The notes under the pieces were generated by a model. The model worked only from the letters and a program-made list of their open reading frames with translations, was not told the origin of the DNA and made no database searches. Shown here piece after piece: positions 1-6,377 of a stretch of 8,785 nt of DNA (within the stretch, counting starts at the first letter, position 1; each line of letters opens with the position of its first letter). Source of the stretch: DASYUM01 sp036001225 (GTDB taxonomy: Bacteria; Methylomirabilota; Methylomirabilia; Rokubacteriales; DASRDR01); contig DASYUM010000036.1 of assembly GCA_036001225.1 (NCBI GenBank), forward strand, positions 1-8,785, given 5' to 3'. Both the position numbers and the translations under genes were made by a program.

Positions 1-86
1 TCGTACTCGCGCAGGATCTTGATCGCCGAGAACAGGAAATAGAGGACGACGACGATGGCGGCGACGAGCGAGATGCTGAACTCCAT
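1..86 (-). CDS. Slipin (stomatin-like SPFH/band 7 protein), N-terminal fragment
   Basis: Only the first 28 codons are in the window; the gene continues past the left edge. The peptide starts MEFSISLVAAIVVVLYFLFS, a short N-terminal membrane hairpin or anchor, and then reads AIKILREY. That matches the start of slipins, where the anchor is followed by a conserved I-R/K-I-x-x-E-Y-E stretch leading into the SPFH domain. Slipins oligomerise on the cytoplasmic membrane and organise lipid domains. The start is chosen because a good Shine-Dalgarno site precedes the ATG and because the gene begins 9 bases after the NfeD stop codon. In archaea (Pyrococcus PH1510/PH1511) and bacteria the two form an operon, and the NfeD protease cleaves its stomatin partner. 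The SPFH domain itself is not visible here, so identification rests on the anchor, the short motif and the context. Confidence 0.8.
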   Translation of the reverse strand, partial: MEFSISLVAAIVVVLYFLFSAIKILREY

Positions 87-90
87 GGCG

Positions 91-97
91 CCCCCTT
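91..97 (-). promoter_or_regulatory. Ribosome binding site of the slipin gene
   Basis: The minus strand reads AAGGGGG, ending 4 bases before the slipin ATG at 86. It overlaps the TAA stop of the NfeD gene. This supports the chosen start and translation of both genes from one transcript. Confidence 0.6.
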
Positions 98-1406
98 ACC
101 CCGAGGCCAACCGGGTGACGTGCAGGGTGAGACTGTCCACGCCGACGATGCGGACCCGCTCCCCTTCCGGGATCGCCCCGGCGTCGGCGACCGCGCGCCA
201 GATTTCGCCCCGGACGAAGACCTGGCCCTCGGGGTCGAGCGGGGTGCGGACGACCCCGACCTGCCCGAGCAGGCCCTCGGCCCCGGTAGTCGGTTGCCGC
301 ATCTGGGCGCGGATGCCGGCCGAGACGGCGAAGACGAAGATGCCGGTCGTGGTCGCCACCACCGGCAGGATGACCGTCCACGAGATCCGCAGGGGCATCT
401 CCGGCGTGTTGACCAGCATGATCGAGCCGAGCAGGATCGAGATGACACCCCCGATGGTCAACACGCCGTGACTGGTGACCTTGATCTCGGCGATCAGCAG
501 CACGATGCCGAACAGGATGAGCAGGAGGCCGGCGTAATTGATGGGCAGGCTCTGGAACGCGAAAAAGGCCAGGATGAGCGAGATGCCGCCGATGATGCCG
601 GGAAGGATCACGCCGGGGTTGGCCAGCTCGAAGAAGAGGCCGAGCATCCCGAGCATGAGGAGGATGTAGGCGATGTTCGGGTCGGTGATCAGGTGGAGAA
701 ACCGGTCGCGGACGCCGATCTCGATCGGCTTGAGGGTGGCCTCCTTGGTCCGCAGCGTGACGGGGCCGGCCGAGGTCTTGACCTGGCGGCCGTCCACCTT
801 GGCCAGGAGGTCGGGGACGCTGTCGGCGATCACGTCGATGATGCCGAGCTTGAGCGCCTCGCGCTCGGTGGCGGAAACGCTGGTCCGCACCGCCTTCTCG
901 GCCCACTCGACGTTGCGGCCACGCTCGAGCGCGATCGTGCGGATGAAGGCCGCCGCGTCGTTCTCGATCTTCTTCATCGATTCCTTGTCGACCTGGCTGC
1001 CCCCGACCGCGACCGGGTGAGCGGCGCCGATGTTCGTGGCCGGCGCCATGGCCGCCACGTGGGCCGCCAGGGTGATGAAGGCGCCGGCGGAGGCGGCCCG
1101 GGCGCCGGTCGGCGACACGTAGACGATGACGGGAAGCGGGGCGTTGAGCAGGTCGCGCACGATGGAGCGCATCGAGCGCTCGAGACCGCCCGGGGTGTCG
1201 AGCTGGATGACCAGCGCCACCGCGCCCTCGGTCTTCGCCCGCTCGATCGCCATCGCGACCAGGCGCACCGCGACCGGGGTGATGACGCCGTCGAGTGGGA
1301 GGGTGGAGACGGTGGCGGCCGTCGCGGTCGCAGTCATCACCAGCGCCAGGACGAAACCGGCGAGGAGGCGGCTACCCGCTGAAACCAGGCGCCCCCGGGG
1401 GTTCAT
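96..1406 (-). CDS. Long-form NfeD protein: membrane-bound ClpP-class serine protease
   Basis: 436 residues, typical for the long NfeD type (NfeD1b). Residues 1-31 form a signal peptide with arginines, a hydrophobic core and a TATA stretch. Residues about 35-210 are a ClpP-class protease domain. It has LVIQLDTPGG (66-74), which resembles the oxyanion region, the nucleophile Ser106 in GARAASAGAF, and APATNIGAAHPV at 121-132. The general base is probably Lys146 in KKIEND, by comparison with the Ser97/Lys138 dyad of Pyrococcus PH1510. Four to five membrane helices lie at about 243-364. Residues about 375-434 are the NfeD OB-fold, containing GQVGVVRTPL and VFVRGEIWRAV. The protease domain should sit outside the membrane and the OB-fold inside. 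The family degrades the hydrophobic C-terminus of partner stomatins, and the slipin gene follows directly. No Shine-Dalgarno is seen before the ATG; the start is favoured because it gives a complete signal peptide. Confidence 0.93.
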   Translation of the reverse strand: MNPRGRLVSAGSRLLAGFVLALVMTATATAATVSTLPLDGVITPVAVRLVAMAIERAKTEGAVALVIQLDTPGGLERSMRSIVRDLLNAPLPVIVYVSPTGARAASAGAFITLAAHVAAMAPATNIGAAHPVAVGGSQVDKESMKKIENDAAAFIRTIALERGRNVEWAEKAVRTSVSATEREALKLGIIDVIADSVPDLLAKVDGRQVKTSAGPVTLRTKEATLKPIEIGVRDRFLHLITDPNIAYILLMLGMLGLFFELANPGVILPGIIGGISLILAFFAFQSLPINYAGLLLILFGIVLLIAEIKVTSHGVLTIGGVISILLGSIMLVNTPEMPLRISWTVILPVVATTTGIFVFAVSAGIRAQMRQPTTGAEGLLGQVGVVRTPLDPEGQVFVRGEIWRAVADAGAIPEGERVRIVGVDSLTLHVTRLASG

Positions 1407-1418
1407 TGCGGTTGGCTC

Positions 1419-1427
1419 ATGATAGCA
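1419..1427 (-). promoter_or_regulatory. Candidate extended -10 promoter for the nfeD-slipin unit
   Basis: The minus strand reads TGCTATCAT, an extended -10 (TGn) plus a hexamer matching TATAAT at five of six bases. No -35 hexamer is seen 17 bases upstream, as is usual for extended -10 promoters. A start about 6-7 bases downstream would leave only about six bases before the NfeD ATG at 1406, an almost leaderless mRNA. This agrees with the missing Shine-Dalgarno. In DNA this GC-rich an AT-rich hexamer stands out, but this is pattern matching only. Confidence 0.35.
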
Positions 1428-1450
1428 CGGGGCCCGGGGCCGAGCCCCGT
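1427..1450 (-). repeat. GC-rich hairpin between sensor kinase and nfeD
   Basis: A perfect 7-base inverted repeat (ACGGGGC and GCCCCGT) encloses a 10-base loop that is itself GC-rich. There is no U-tract after it, so it is not a classical intrinsic terminator. It could be a Rho-assisted end, an mRNA 3' protecting structure, or a regulatory fold overlapping the nfeD promoter element. Confidence 0.4.
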
Positions 1451-1473
1451 CGCATCTCGGCGTTCCTCGGCGC

Positions 1474-1503
1474 GCCGCGCGCTTTCGTCGGGTGGCGCGC
1501 GGC
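1474..1503 (-). terminator. Strong hairpin directly after the sensor kinase stop codon
   Basis: A perfect 9-base inverted repeat (GCCGCGCGC and GCGCGCGGC) with a 12-base loop begins two bases after the kinase TGA. The stem is entirely G and C. Its position suggests the 3' end of the upstream transcription unit. No run of U follows on the minus strand, so intrinsic termination is unproven; mRNA stabilisation is the alternative. Confidence 0.4.
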
Positions 1504-1505
1504 AG

Positions 1506-4500
1506 TCAGCGGGAAGGAGCCGCCTCGGCCAGCACGCGCGCCAGGTCCGCCGGTTCTACCGGCTTGACCAGGTGGGCGTCGAAGCCGGCCTCGAAGGCGC
1601 GGCGCCGGTCGGCGGGCTGGCCATAGCCGGTGAGCGCGACGAGCATGACCGGCGCCATACCCGGAAGCGCCCGGATCTCGCGGGCCACCGCGTAGCCGTC
1701 GAGGCCGGGCAGCCCGATGTCGATCAGCGCGATGTCGGGCCGGCCGGCGCGGACCTGGGCCACGCCCGAGAGGCCGTCGGACGCTTCGATCACCCGGTGG
1801 CCCCACGTCTCCAGCAGCACCCGGAGGCCGTCGCGGACGTCGCGGTTGTCCTCGATCACCAGGACGGTCCGGGTGGCGCCGGCCGCCGGCTCCGCCGCGA
1901 CCGCCGCCGTGGTCGCTGGCCGCGCCGGCAGCCGGGGCAGGCGGACGACGAACTCGCTCCCCTGACCGGGGCCGCGGCTCGCGGCGATGATCCCGCCCCC
2001 GTGCAGCTCGACCAGGCGCCGGGTCAGGGTGAGACCGAGCCCGAGCCCCCCCTGGGTCCGATCGACCGGCGGTCCGGCCTGCACGAAGAGGTCGAAGATG
2101 CGGGGAAGCATCTCGGCGGGGATGCCGGCGCCGGTATCCTGGACGCGGAGCACCGCTTCGTCGCCCTCGGGCCCGACCGTGACCCGAATGTATCCGCCGG
2201 CCGGCGTGTACTTGAGCGCGTTGTCGAGGAGGTTGGCGACCACCTGCTCGAGCCGCATCGGGTCCCCGTTCACCACCACCGACTCGCCGACCAGCCCGAC
2301 GTCGTGGGCCGCCGTGCGCCCGGCCTGGGCGAAGGCGGCCAGCGCGCGCTCGGCGACCTCCTTGAGGTCGAGCGGGCCACGCTGGAGCGCGACCTTGCCC
2401 GAGCCGAGGCGGGCGACGTCGAGCAGGTCGTCCACCAGCCGTCCCAGCTGCTGGGTCTGGCGCTCGATGATGGCCTGGAGCCGGTTCACCAGCTCGCGGT
2501 CGCCGCTCCCGCGCCGCAGGACGGAGGCGGCGCTGGTGATGGCCGACAGCGGGTTGCGCAGCTCGTGGCCCAACATGGCCAGAAACTCGTCCTTGGCCCG
2601 GTTCGCCGCCTCGGCCTCGGCGCGGGCGGCCTGCTCGCCGGCCAGGAGCTGCTCGCGCTCGGCGGCCGCCCGCTTCTGCTCGGTGACGTCGTAGAAGGTG
2701 CAGGCCCCGGCCACGATCTTGCCCTCGGCGTCGCGGATGGGGGCCGCGCTCACCCGCATGGTGCCGCGGCTCCCGTCCCCCCGCACGAACTCGATCTCCT
2801 CTCCGGTGACCACCTCTCCCGCCCGGATCGAGCGGGCCAGCGGCCACTCTTCGGGCCGATAGGGGCGCCCGTCGGGGTGGAAGCCCAGGTAGCGAACCCA
2901 GTCCTCGAGCTCGCTGGCCGGGGTGAAGGCAGCCCGCCAGATCTCCTCCACCTGCGCGTTCCCGAGAATCAACCGCCCGGACGGCGCTTCGGCGATCACC
3001 ACGCCGGCCGGCATCTGGCGCAGCACGGTGTCGAGGCGCGCCCGCTCCGATTGCTCGCGCGCGAGCAGCCGCGCGTTCCGGATGGCGATCCCGGCGTGGT
3101 CGGCCAGCCGGACCAGGACCGCCTCGTCGCGATCGGTGAACGGCCGGCGGGCGCGGTTGTCCACGAACAGGAGGCCGTCCACGCGCTCCTCGATGACGAT
3201 GGGGACCGCCATCGAGGCCACGATGCCCTCGGCCTCGATGGTCGCCACGTAGTCCTTGCTGAGCCTGGGGTCGCGGGCGTAGTCGTCGGTCCGGAACGGC
3301 TGGCCGCTCAGCAGCACCTGGCCGCCCACGCCTTTGCCCGGCAGGACCTGGAAGGTCTGGTGGCCTTCGTACCGGCCTCCGGCCCAGTAGTCGAAGACCA
3401 TCGCTCCCGAGCTGGGGTCGCGCAACGCGATGTGGGCGAGGTCGCTGCCGGTCAGCTCTCGGGCCGCCTCCACCACGCGCTGGAGAAGGCTGCTCAGCTC
3501 GAGCGAGGCGGCGAGGCGGCGGGCGACCTCGGCGATCACCTCGGCCTCCCGGCGGCCCCGGTTGGCCTCGTCGTAGAGCTGCGCCCGCTCCAGGGCGAGC
3601 GCGGCCTGGTCGGCGAAGCTCTGGGTCAGGCGGATCTCATCGTCCCCGAAGACGCGCCCCGGCCGATCGGCCGCGACCAGGGCGCCGACGACGCGGTCCT
3701 CGACCAGGAGCGGCACGCCGAGGGCGGCGCGGAACGGCGCCGCCTCCAGGCGCGCGCGGAACTCGGGCGTCATCGCGAGCCGGGGGTCGGCGAGGAGGTT
3801 GGGGGTGACCACGAGGCGGCGCTCCCGCACGGCGAGACCGGAGATGCCGGTGCCCGCGGACATGACCAGGTTCCGACCGAGCGCGGCCTCCACGTCCCCC
3901 GAGGCCGCCAGCGCGATCAGGTCGCCGGTGGCGGGGTCGAGCCGGAAGAGCGCGGCGCTCTGGATGCCGAGGACGGTGTGGACGCTCTCGACGATCCGGC
4001 GGGCGACCATCGCGACGTCGTGAGCCTGGGCCAGGACGCGGGCCACCTCGGCCAGGGCCTCCGCCGTACGTCGCCGCGCCTCGCTCTCGGCGAAGAGCCG
4101 GGCGTTCCGGATCGCCACCGCGGCCAGCCCGGCGAAGAGCCGGAGCGCCTCCTGCTCCTCGTCAGTCGGCGGTGCGCCCGTCGGACAGAGAAGGACGAGG
4201 ACGCCGAGCACTTCCTCGCCCGCCTCGATGGGGGTGCCGTAGAAGACGGGCAGGCGCCGGAGGCCGTCGCGGGCGTAGGCGGGGGTGCGCGGATCGGCGG
4301 GCGCGTCGGACACCAGCAGAGGCCGACGCGTGGTCGCCACCACGGCGGCCAACCCCTGCCCGAACGGGAGGACGGCCGGCAGCGGGTAGACCCCCACGCC
4401 CCCCGAGGCGGCCAGCCGATAGCCGCCGGCGGGGCGGTCCACCAGCCGGATCACGCAGGCACAGTTCTCCCGGAGCGCGACGACGGCGGCCGTCACCTCC

Positions 4501-4586
4501 TTCAGCACCGCGTCCAGCTCCAGCGCACTGGCCACCGAGCGGGCCAGCTCGGTGATGCGGCGGAGGCCGGGGCCACTCGGCGGCAT
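1506..4586 (-). CDS. Soluble hybrid sensor histidine kinase, GAF-GAF-GAF-PAS-HisKA-HATPase-REC
   Basis: 1026 residues with no membrane helix or signal peptide, so a cytoplasmic sensor. GAF domains lie at about 15-165, 175-338 and 350-508, each followed by the IRNARL- or LERAQL-type helix usual for GAF C-termini. A PAS domain is at about 515-637, ending FYDVTEQKRA. A charged, alanine-rich coiled-coil (638-664) leads to HisKA with the phosphate-accepting His674 in FLAMLGHELRNPLSA. The ATPase domain has the N box (Asn785, Asn789 in QVVANLLDNALKYT), D817-T-G (G1) and GGLGLGL at 846-852 (G2). A proline/alanine linker leads to the receiver (about 906-1022) with Glu912/Asp913, phospho-acceptor Asp956, Thr986 and Lys1008. 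All catalytic residues are present. No DNA-binding output exists, so the signal must pass to a separate phosphotransfer or regulator protein, or the receiver tunes the kinase itself. The ATG overlaps the ureohydrolase stop as TGATG, with no Shine-Dalgarno, pointing to translational coupling. The signal sensed cannot be read from the sequence. Confidence 0.95.
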   Translation of the reverse strand: MPPSGPGLRRITELARSVASALELDAVLKEVTAAVVALRENCACVIRLVDRPAGGYRLAASGGVGVYPLPAVLPFGQGLAAVVATTRRPLLVSDAPADPRTPAYARDGLRRLPVFYGTPIEAGEEVLGVLVLLCPTGAPPTDEEQEALRLFAGLAAVAIRNARLFAESEARRRTAEALAEVARVLAQAHDVAMVARRIVESVHTVLGIQSAALFRLDPATGDLIALAASGDVEAALGRNLVMSAGTGISGLAVRERRLVVTPNLLADPRLAMTPEFRARLEAAPFRAALGVPLLVEDRVVGALVAADRPGRVFGDDEIRLTQSFADQAALALERAQLYDEANRGRREAEVIAEVARRLAASLELSSLLQRVVEAARELTGSDLAHIALRDPSSGAMVFDYWAGGRYEGHQTFQVLPGKGVGGQVLLSGQPFRTDDYARDPRLSKDYVATIEAEGIVASMAVPIVIEERVDGLLFVDNRARRPFTDRDEAVLVRLADHAGIAIRNARLLAREQSERARLDTVLRQMPAGVVIAEAPSGRLILGNAQVEEIWRAAFTPASELEDWVRYLGFHPDGRPYRPEEWPLARSIRAGEVVTGEEIEFVRGDGSRGTMRVSAAPIRDAEGKIVAGACTFYDVTEQKRAAAEREQLLAGEQAARAEAEAANRAKDEFLAMLGHELRNPLSAITSAASVLRRGSGDRELVNRLQAIIERQTQQLGRLVDDLLDVARLGSGKVALQRGPLDLKEVAERALAAFAQAGRTAAHDVGLVGESVVVNGDPMRLEQVVANLLDNALKYTPAGGYIRVTVGPEGDEAVLRVQDTGAGIPAEMLPRIFDLFVQAGPPVDRTQGGLGLGLTLTRRLVELHGGGIIAASRGPGQGSEFVVRLPRLPARPATTAAVAAEPAAGATRTVLVIEDNRDVRDGLRVLLETWGHRVIEASDGLSGVAQVRAGRPDIALIDIGLPGLDGYAVAREIRALPGMAPVMLVALTGYGQPADRRRAFEAGFDAHLVKPVEPADLARVLAEAAPSR

Positions 4587-5527
4587 CAGCGATTCAGCGC
4601 CACCAGGGACAGGAACTCGAAGACGAGGTTGGCGGCCAGGAGCGCCGTGATCTGGCCAGGGCTGTCGTACTGGGGCGCGACCTCGACCAGGTCGAAGCCG
4701 ACGAAGTCGAGGCCCCGGAGCCCGCGCACCAGCGCCAGCGCCTCGTACGAGGTGAGGCCGCCGACCTCGGGCGTCCCCGTTCCGGGGGCAAAGGCCGGGT
4801 CCACCGCGTCGATGTCGAATGAGACGTAGACCTTCGAGCCCCGGAGCCGCGCGTACTGCTCGAGGGCCCAGTCCACCCCGCGCTCCTTCAGGGCCTCCAC
4901 CCGGAGGACGGTGAGGCCGTGCTGGGCCTGGAAGTCGAAGTCCTCCGCGCTGTAGAGCGGACCGCGGATGGCGATCTGGAAGGTGCGGCGGGGGTCGATG
5001 AGGTTTTCCTCCACCGCTCGCCGGAACATCGTGCCGTGGAAGTAGCGGGAGCCGAAGTACTGGTCCCAGGTATCCGGGTGGGAGTCGAAATGGACCAGCG
5101 CGACAGGCCCGTGGCGCTTGGCCAGGGCGCGCAGGATCGGCAGCGCGATCGAGTGGTCACCCCCGACCGCGACCGGGATGCACCCGGCGGCGAGGATGGC
5201 GGTGATCTCCTGCTCGACGATCTCGTTGGTCCGCTCGATGGAGACCGGCGAGATGTCGATGTCGCCGTAGTCGGCGATGCGGAGCGCCTCGAACGGGGAG
5301 ACGCGCAGGACGGGGTTCCACGGCCGGATCATCGCCGACTGGACGCGGATCTCCCGGGGGCCGAACCGGGCCCCGGCGCGGTAGGAGGTGCCCCCGTCGT
5401 AGGGGATGCCGACCAGCGCGACGTCGAGGTCGCCCGGGATCCGGTGGTGGGGCAGCCGCATGAACGTCGGGATCTGGGCGAACCGCGGCGACTTGAAAGC
5501 ATCGATGGGTTGGAACGGATGCGTCAT
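4586..5527 (-). CDS. speB: Agmatinase / guanidinobutyrase-family ureohydrolase
   Basis: 313 residues, normal length for the arginase/agmatinase family, whose binuclear (usually Mn) enzymes hydrolyse a guanidino group to urea plus an amine or amino acid. Metal ligands are all present: His125 in GGDHS, Asp148, His150 and Asp152 in HFDSHPD, Asp238 and Asp240 in SFDIDAVDPAFAPGTGTPE. His164 (FHGTMFRRAVEE) and Glu282 (DLVEVAP) match further conserved active-site positions. The N-terminus (SPRFAQIPTFMRLP) and ARFGPREIR-QSAMIRP resemble guanidinobutyrases as well as agmatinases. The substrate is therefore uncertain: agmatine, 4-guanidinobutanoate or 3-guanidinopropanoate are all possible, and speB is the generic family label. 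The usual H-x-D-A-H-T-D motif reads HFDSHPD here (Ala to Ser, Thr to Pro). The start has a strong Shine-Dalgarno. The gene lies 25 bases after the ABC ATPase and overlaps the sensor kinase by one base, suggesting joint expression. Confidence 0.93.
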   Translation of the reverse strand: MTHPFQPIDAFKSPRFAQIPTFMRLPHHRIPGDLDVALVGIPYDGGTSYRAGARFGPREIRVQSAMIRPWNPVLRVSPFEALRIADYGDIDISPVSIERTNEIVEQEITAILAAGCIPVAVGGDHSIALPILRALAKRHGPVALVHFDSHPDTWDQYFGSRYFHGTMFRRAVEENLIDPRRTFQIAIRGPLYSAEDFDFQAQHGLTVLRVEALKERGVDWALEQYARLRGSKVYVSFDIDAVDPAFAPGTGTPEVGGLTSYEALALVRGLRGLDFVGFDLVEVAPQYDSPGQITALLAANLVFEFLSLVALNR

Positions 5528-5537
5528 CTCCCCTCCC
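5528..5537 (-). promoter_or_regulatory. Ribosome binding site of the ureohydrolase gene
   Basis: The minus strand reads GGGAGGGGAG immediately before the ATG at 5527; the GGGAGG core ends 4 bases upstream. It is the clearest Shine-Dalgarno in the upstream operon and fixes this start. Confidence 0.6.
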
Positions 5538-5552
5538 GGGTAGCCGAACGAG

Positions 5553-6359
5553 TCAGCGTGAGCCTTCGCCGGGCGACACCGGCGCCTCCAGCGCGCGCAC
5601 CGCCTCTTCGCGGATGAGCGCCATCACCCGCCGCTTGAGCACGACGAACCCCTCCGAGGTCAGCAGATCGGCCGTCCGCGGGCGCGGGAGCGGGACCGCG
5701 ATCTCCTCCCGGATCCGGCCCGGGCGGGCCGTCATCACCAGGACGCGGTCGGCCAGGAACAGCGCCTCGTCGATGTCGTGGGTGACGAACAGGACGGTCT
5801 TGGCGGCGTCCTCCCAGACCCGGAGGAGCAGCTCCCCCATCAGCGCCCGGGTCTGGGCGTCGAGCGCGCCGAAGGGCTCGTCCCTCAGGAGCACGGCCGG
5901 ATCGTTGGCGAGGGCCCGGGCGATGGCGACCCGCTGCATCATCCCGCCCGACAGCTCCTTGGGATAGACGTCCTCGAAGCCGCGGAGGCCGACCTGGGTC
6001 AGGTAGTGGCGCGTCAGCCGGGCGCGCTCCACGCTCGGGAGGCCACGAAGGCGAGGGCCGAACTCCACGTTCCGTTGGACGGTGAGCCACGGGAAGAGCG
6101 TGTAGGCCTGGAAGACCATCCCCCGATCGGCCCCGGGGCCCGTCACCGCCCGGCCATCCACCCGCACCTGGCCGCCGGAGGGCGGGATGAGGCCGGCGAC
6201 CAGCCGGAGAATGGTGGACTTGCCGCAGCCCGAGGTCCCGACCAGGACGGCGAACTCCTGGTCCTTCACCTCGAAGCTGACGTCGTCGAGCGCCGTGATC
6301 GTCTCGCCCCGGCGCGTCCGGAAGCGCATGGTCAGCCGTTCGAGGGTCAGCCGCGCCAC
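5553..6359 (-). CDS. ABC transporter ATPase, SsuB/TauB/NrtD type
   Basis: 268 residues, the usual size for the ATPase of nitrate/sulfonate/taurine-type importers. Walker A is GTSGCGKST (41-49), the Q-loop is FQAYTLFPW (Gln84), the signature is ELSGGMMQR (135-143), Walker B is AVLLRDE (155-161), the D-loop is GALDAQTR (164-171) and the H-loop is VTHDIDEAL (His194). The stretch FPWLTVQRNVEFG is characteristic of the SsuB/TauB/NrtD branch. The residue before the Walker B aspartate is Arg159, where this branch usually has Met. The start codon is GTG (6359), 18 bases after the glycyl-tRNA synthetase stop, with no clear Shine-Dalgarno. It should power the permease at 7908-8699, from which it is separated by the tRNA synthetase gene. 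The substrate is not readable from the ATPase; the neighbouring ureohydrolase suggests a guanidino or other nitrogen compound. Confidence 0.94.
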   Translation of the reverse strand: MARLTLERLTMRFRTRRGETITALDDVSFEVKDQEFAVLVGTSGCGKSTILRLVAGLIPPSGGQVRVDGRAVTGPGADRGMVFQAYTLFPWLTVQRNVEFGPRLRGLPSVERARLTRHYLTQVGLRGFEDVYPKELSGGMMQRVAIARALANDPAVLLRDEPFGALDAQTRALMGELLLRVWEDAAKTVLFVTHDIDEALFLADRVLVMTARPGRIREEIAVPLPRPRTADLLTSEGFVVLKRRVMALIREEAVRALEAPVSPGEGSR

Positions 6360-6377
6360 GGGCGGCTCGAGCGACGT

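Noticed and set aside
120..1382. Plus-strand open frame of 420 codons opposite nfeD
   Set aside because: Same codon-aligned antisense effect. The product is rich in Asp, Arg and Gly with no fold or motif, and the minus strand encodes a clear NfeD protease.
1419..4829. Plus-strand open frame of 1136 codons opposite the sensor kinase and part of the ureohydrolase gene
   Set aside because: Over the kinase it is codon-aligned with the sense gene, so its stops would be the reverse complements of TTA, CTA and TCA, codons avoided at this GC content. The translation is low-complexity (Arg, Gly, Asp, Gln, His rich) with no recognisable domain, while the minus strand has a perfect multi-domain kinase.
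4919..5617. Plus-strand open frame opposite the ureohydrolase
   Set aside because: Codon-aligned antisense shadow of a well-conserved enzyme; no motif and no ribosome site.
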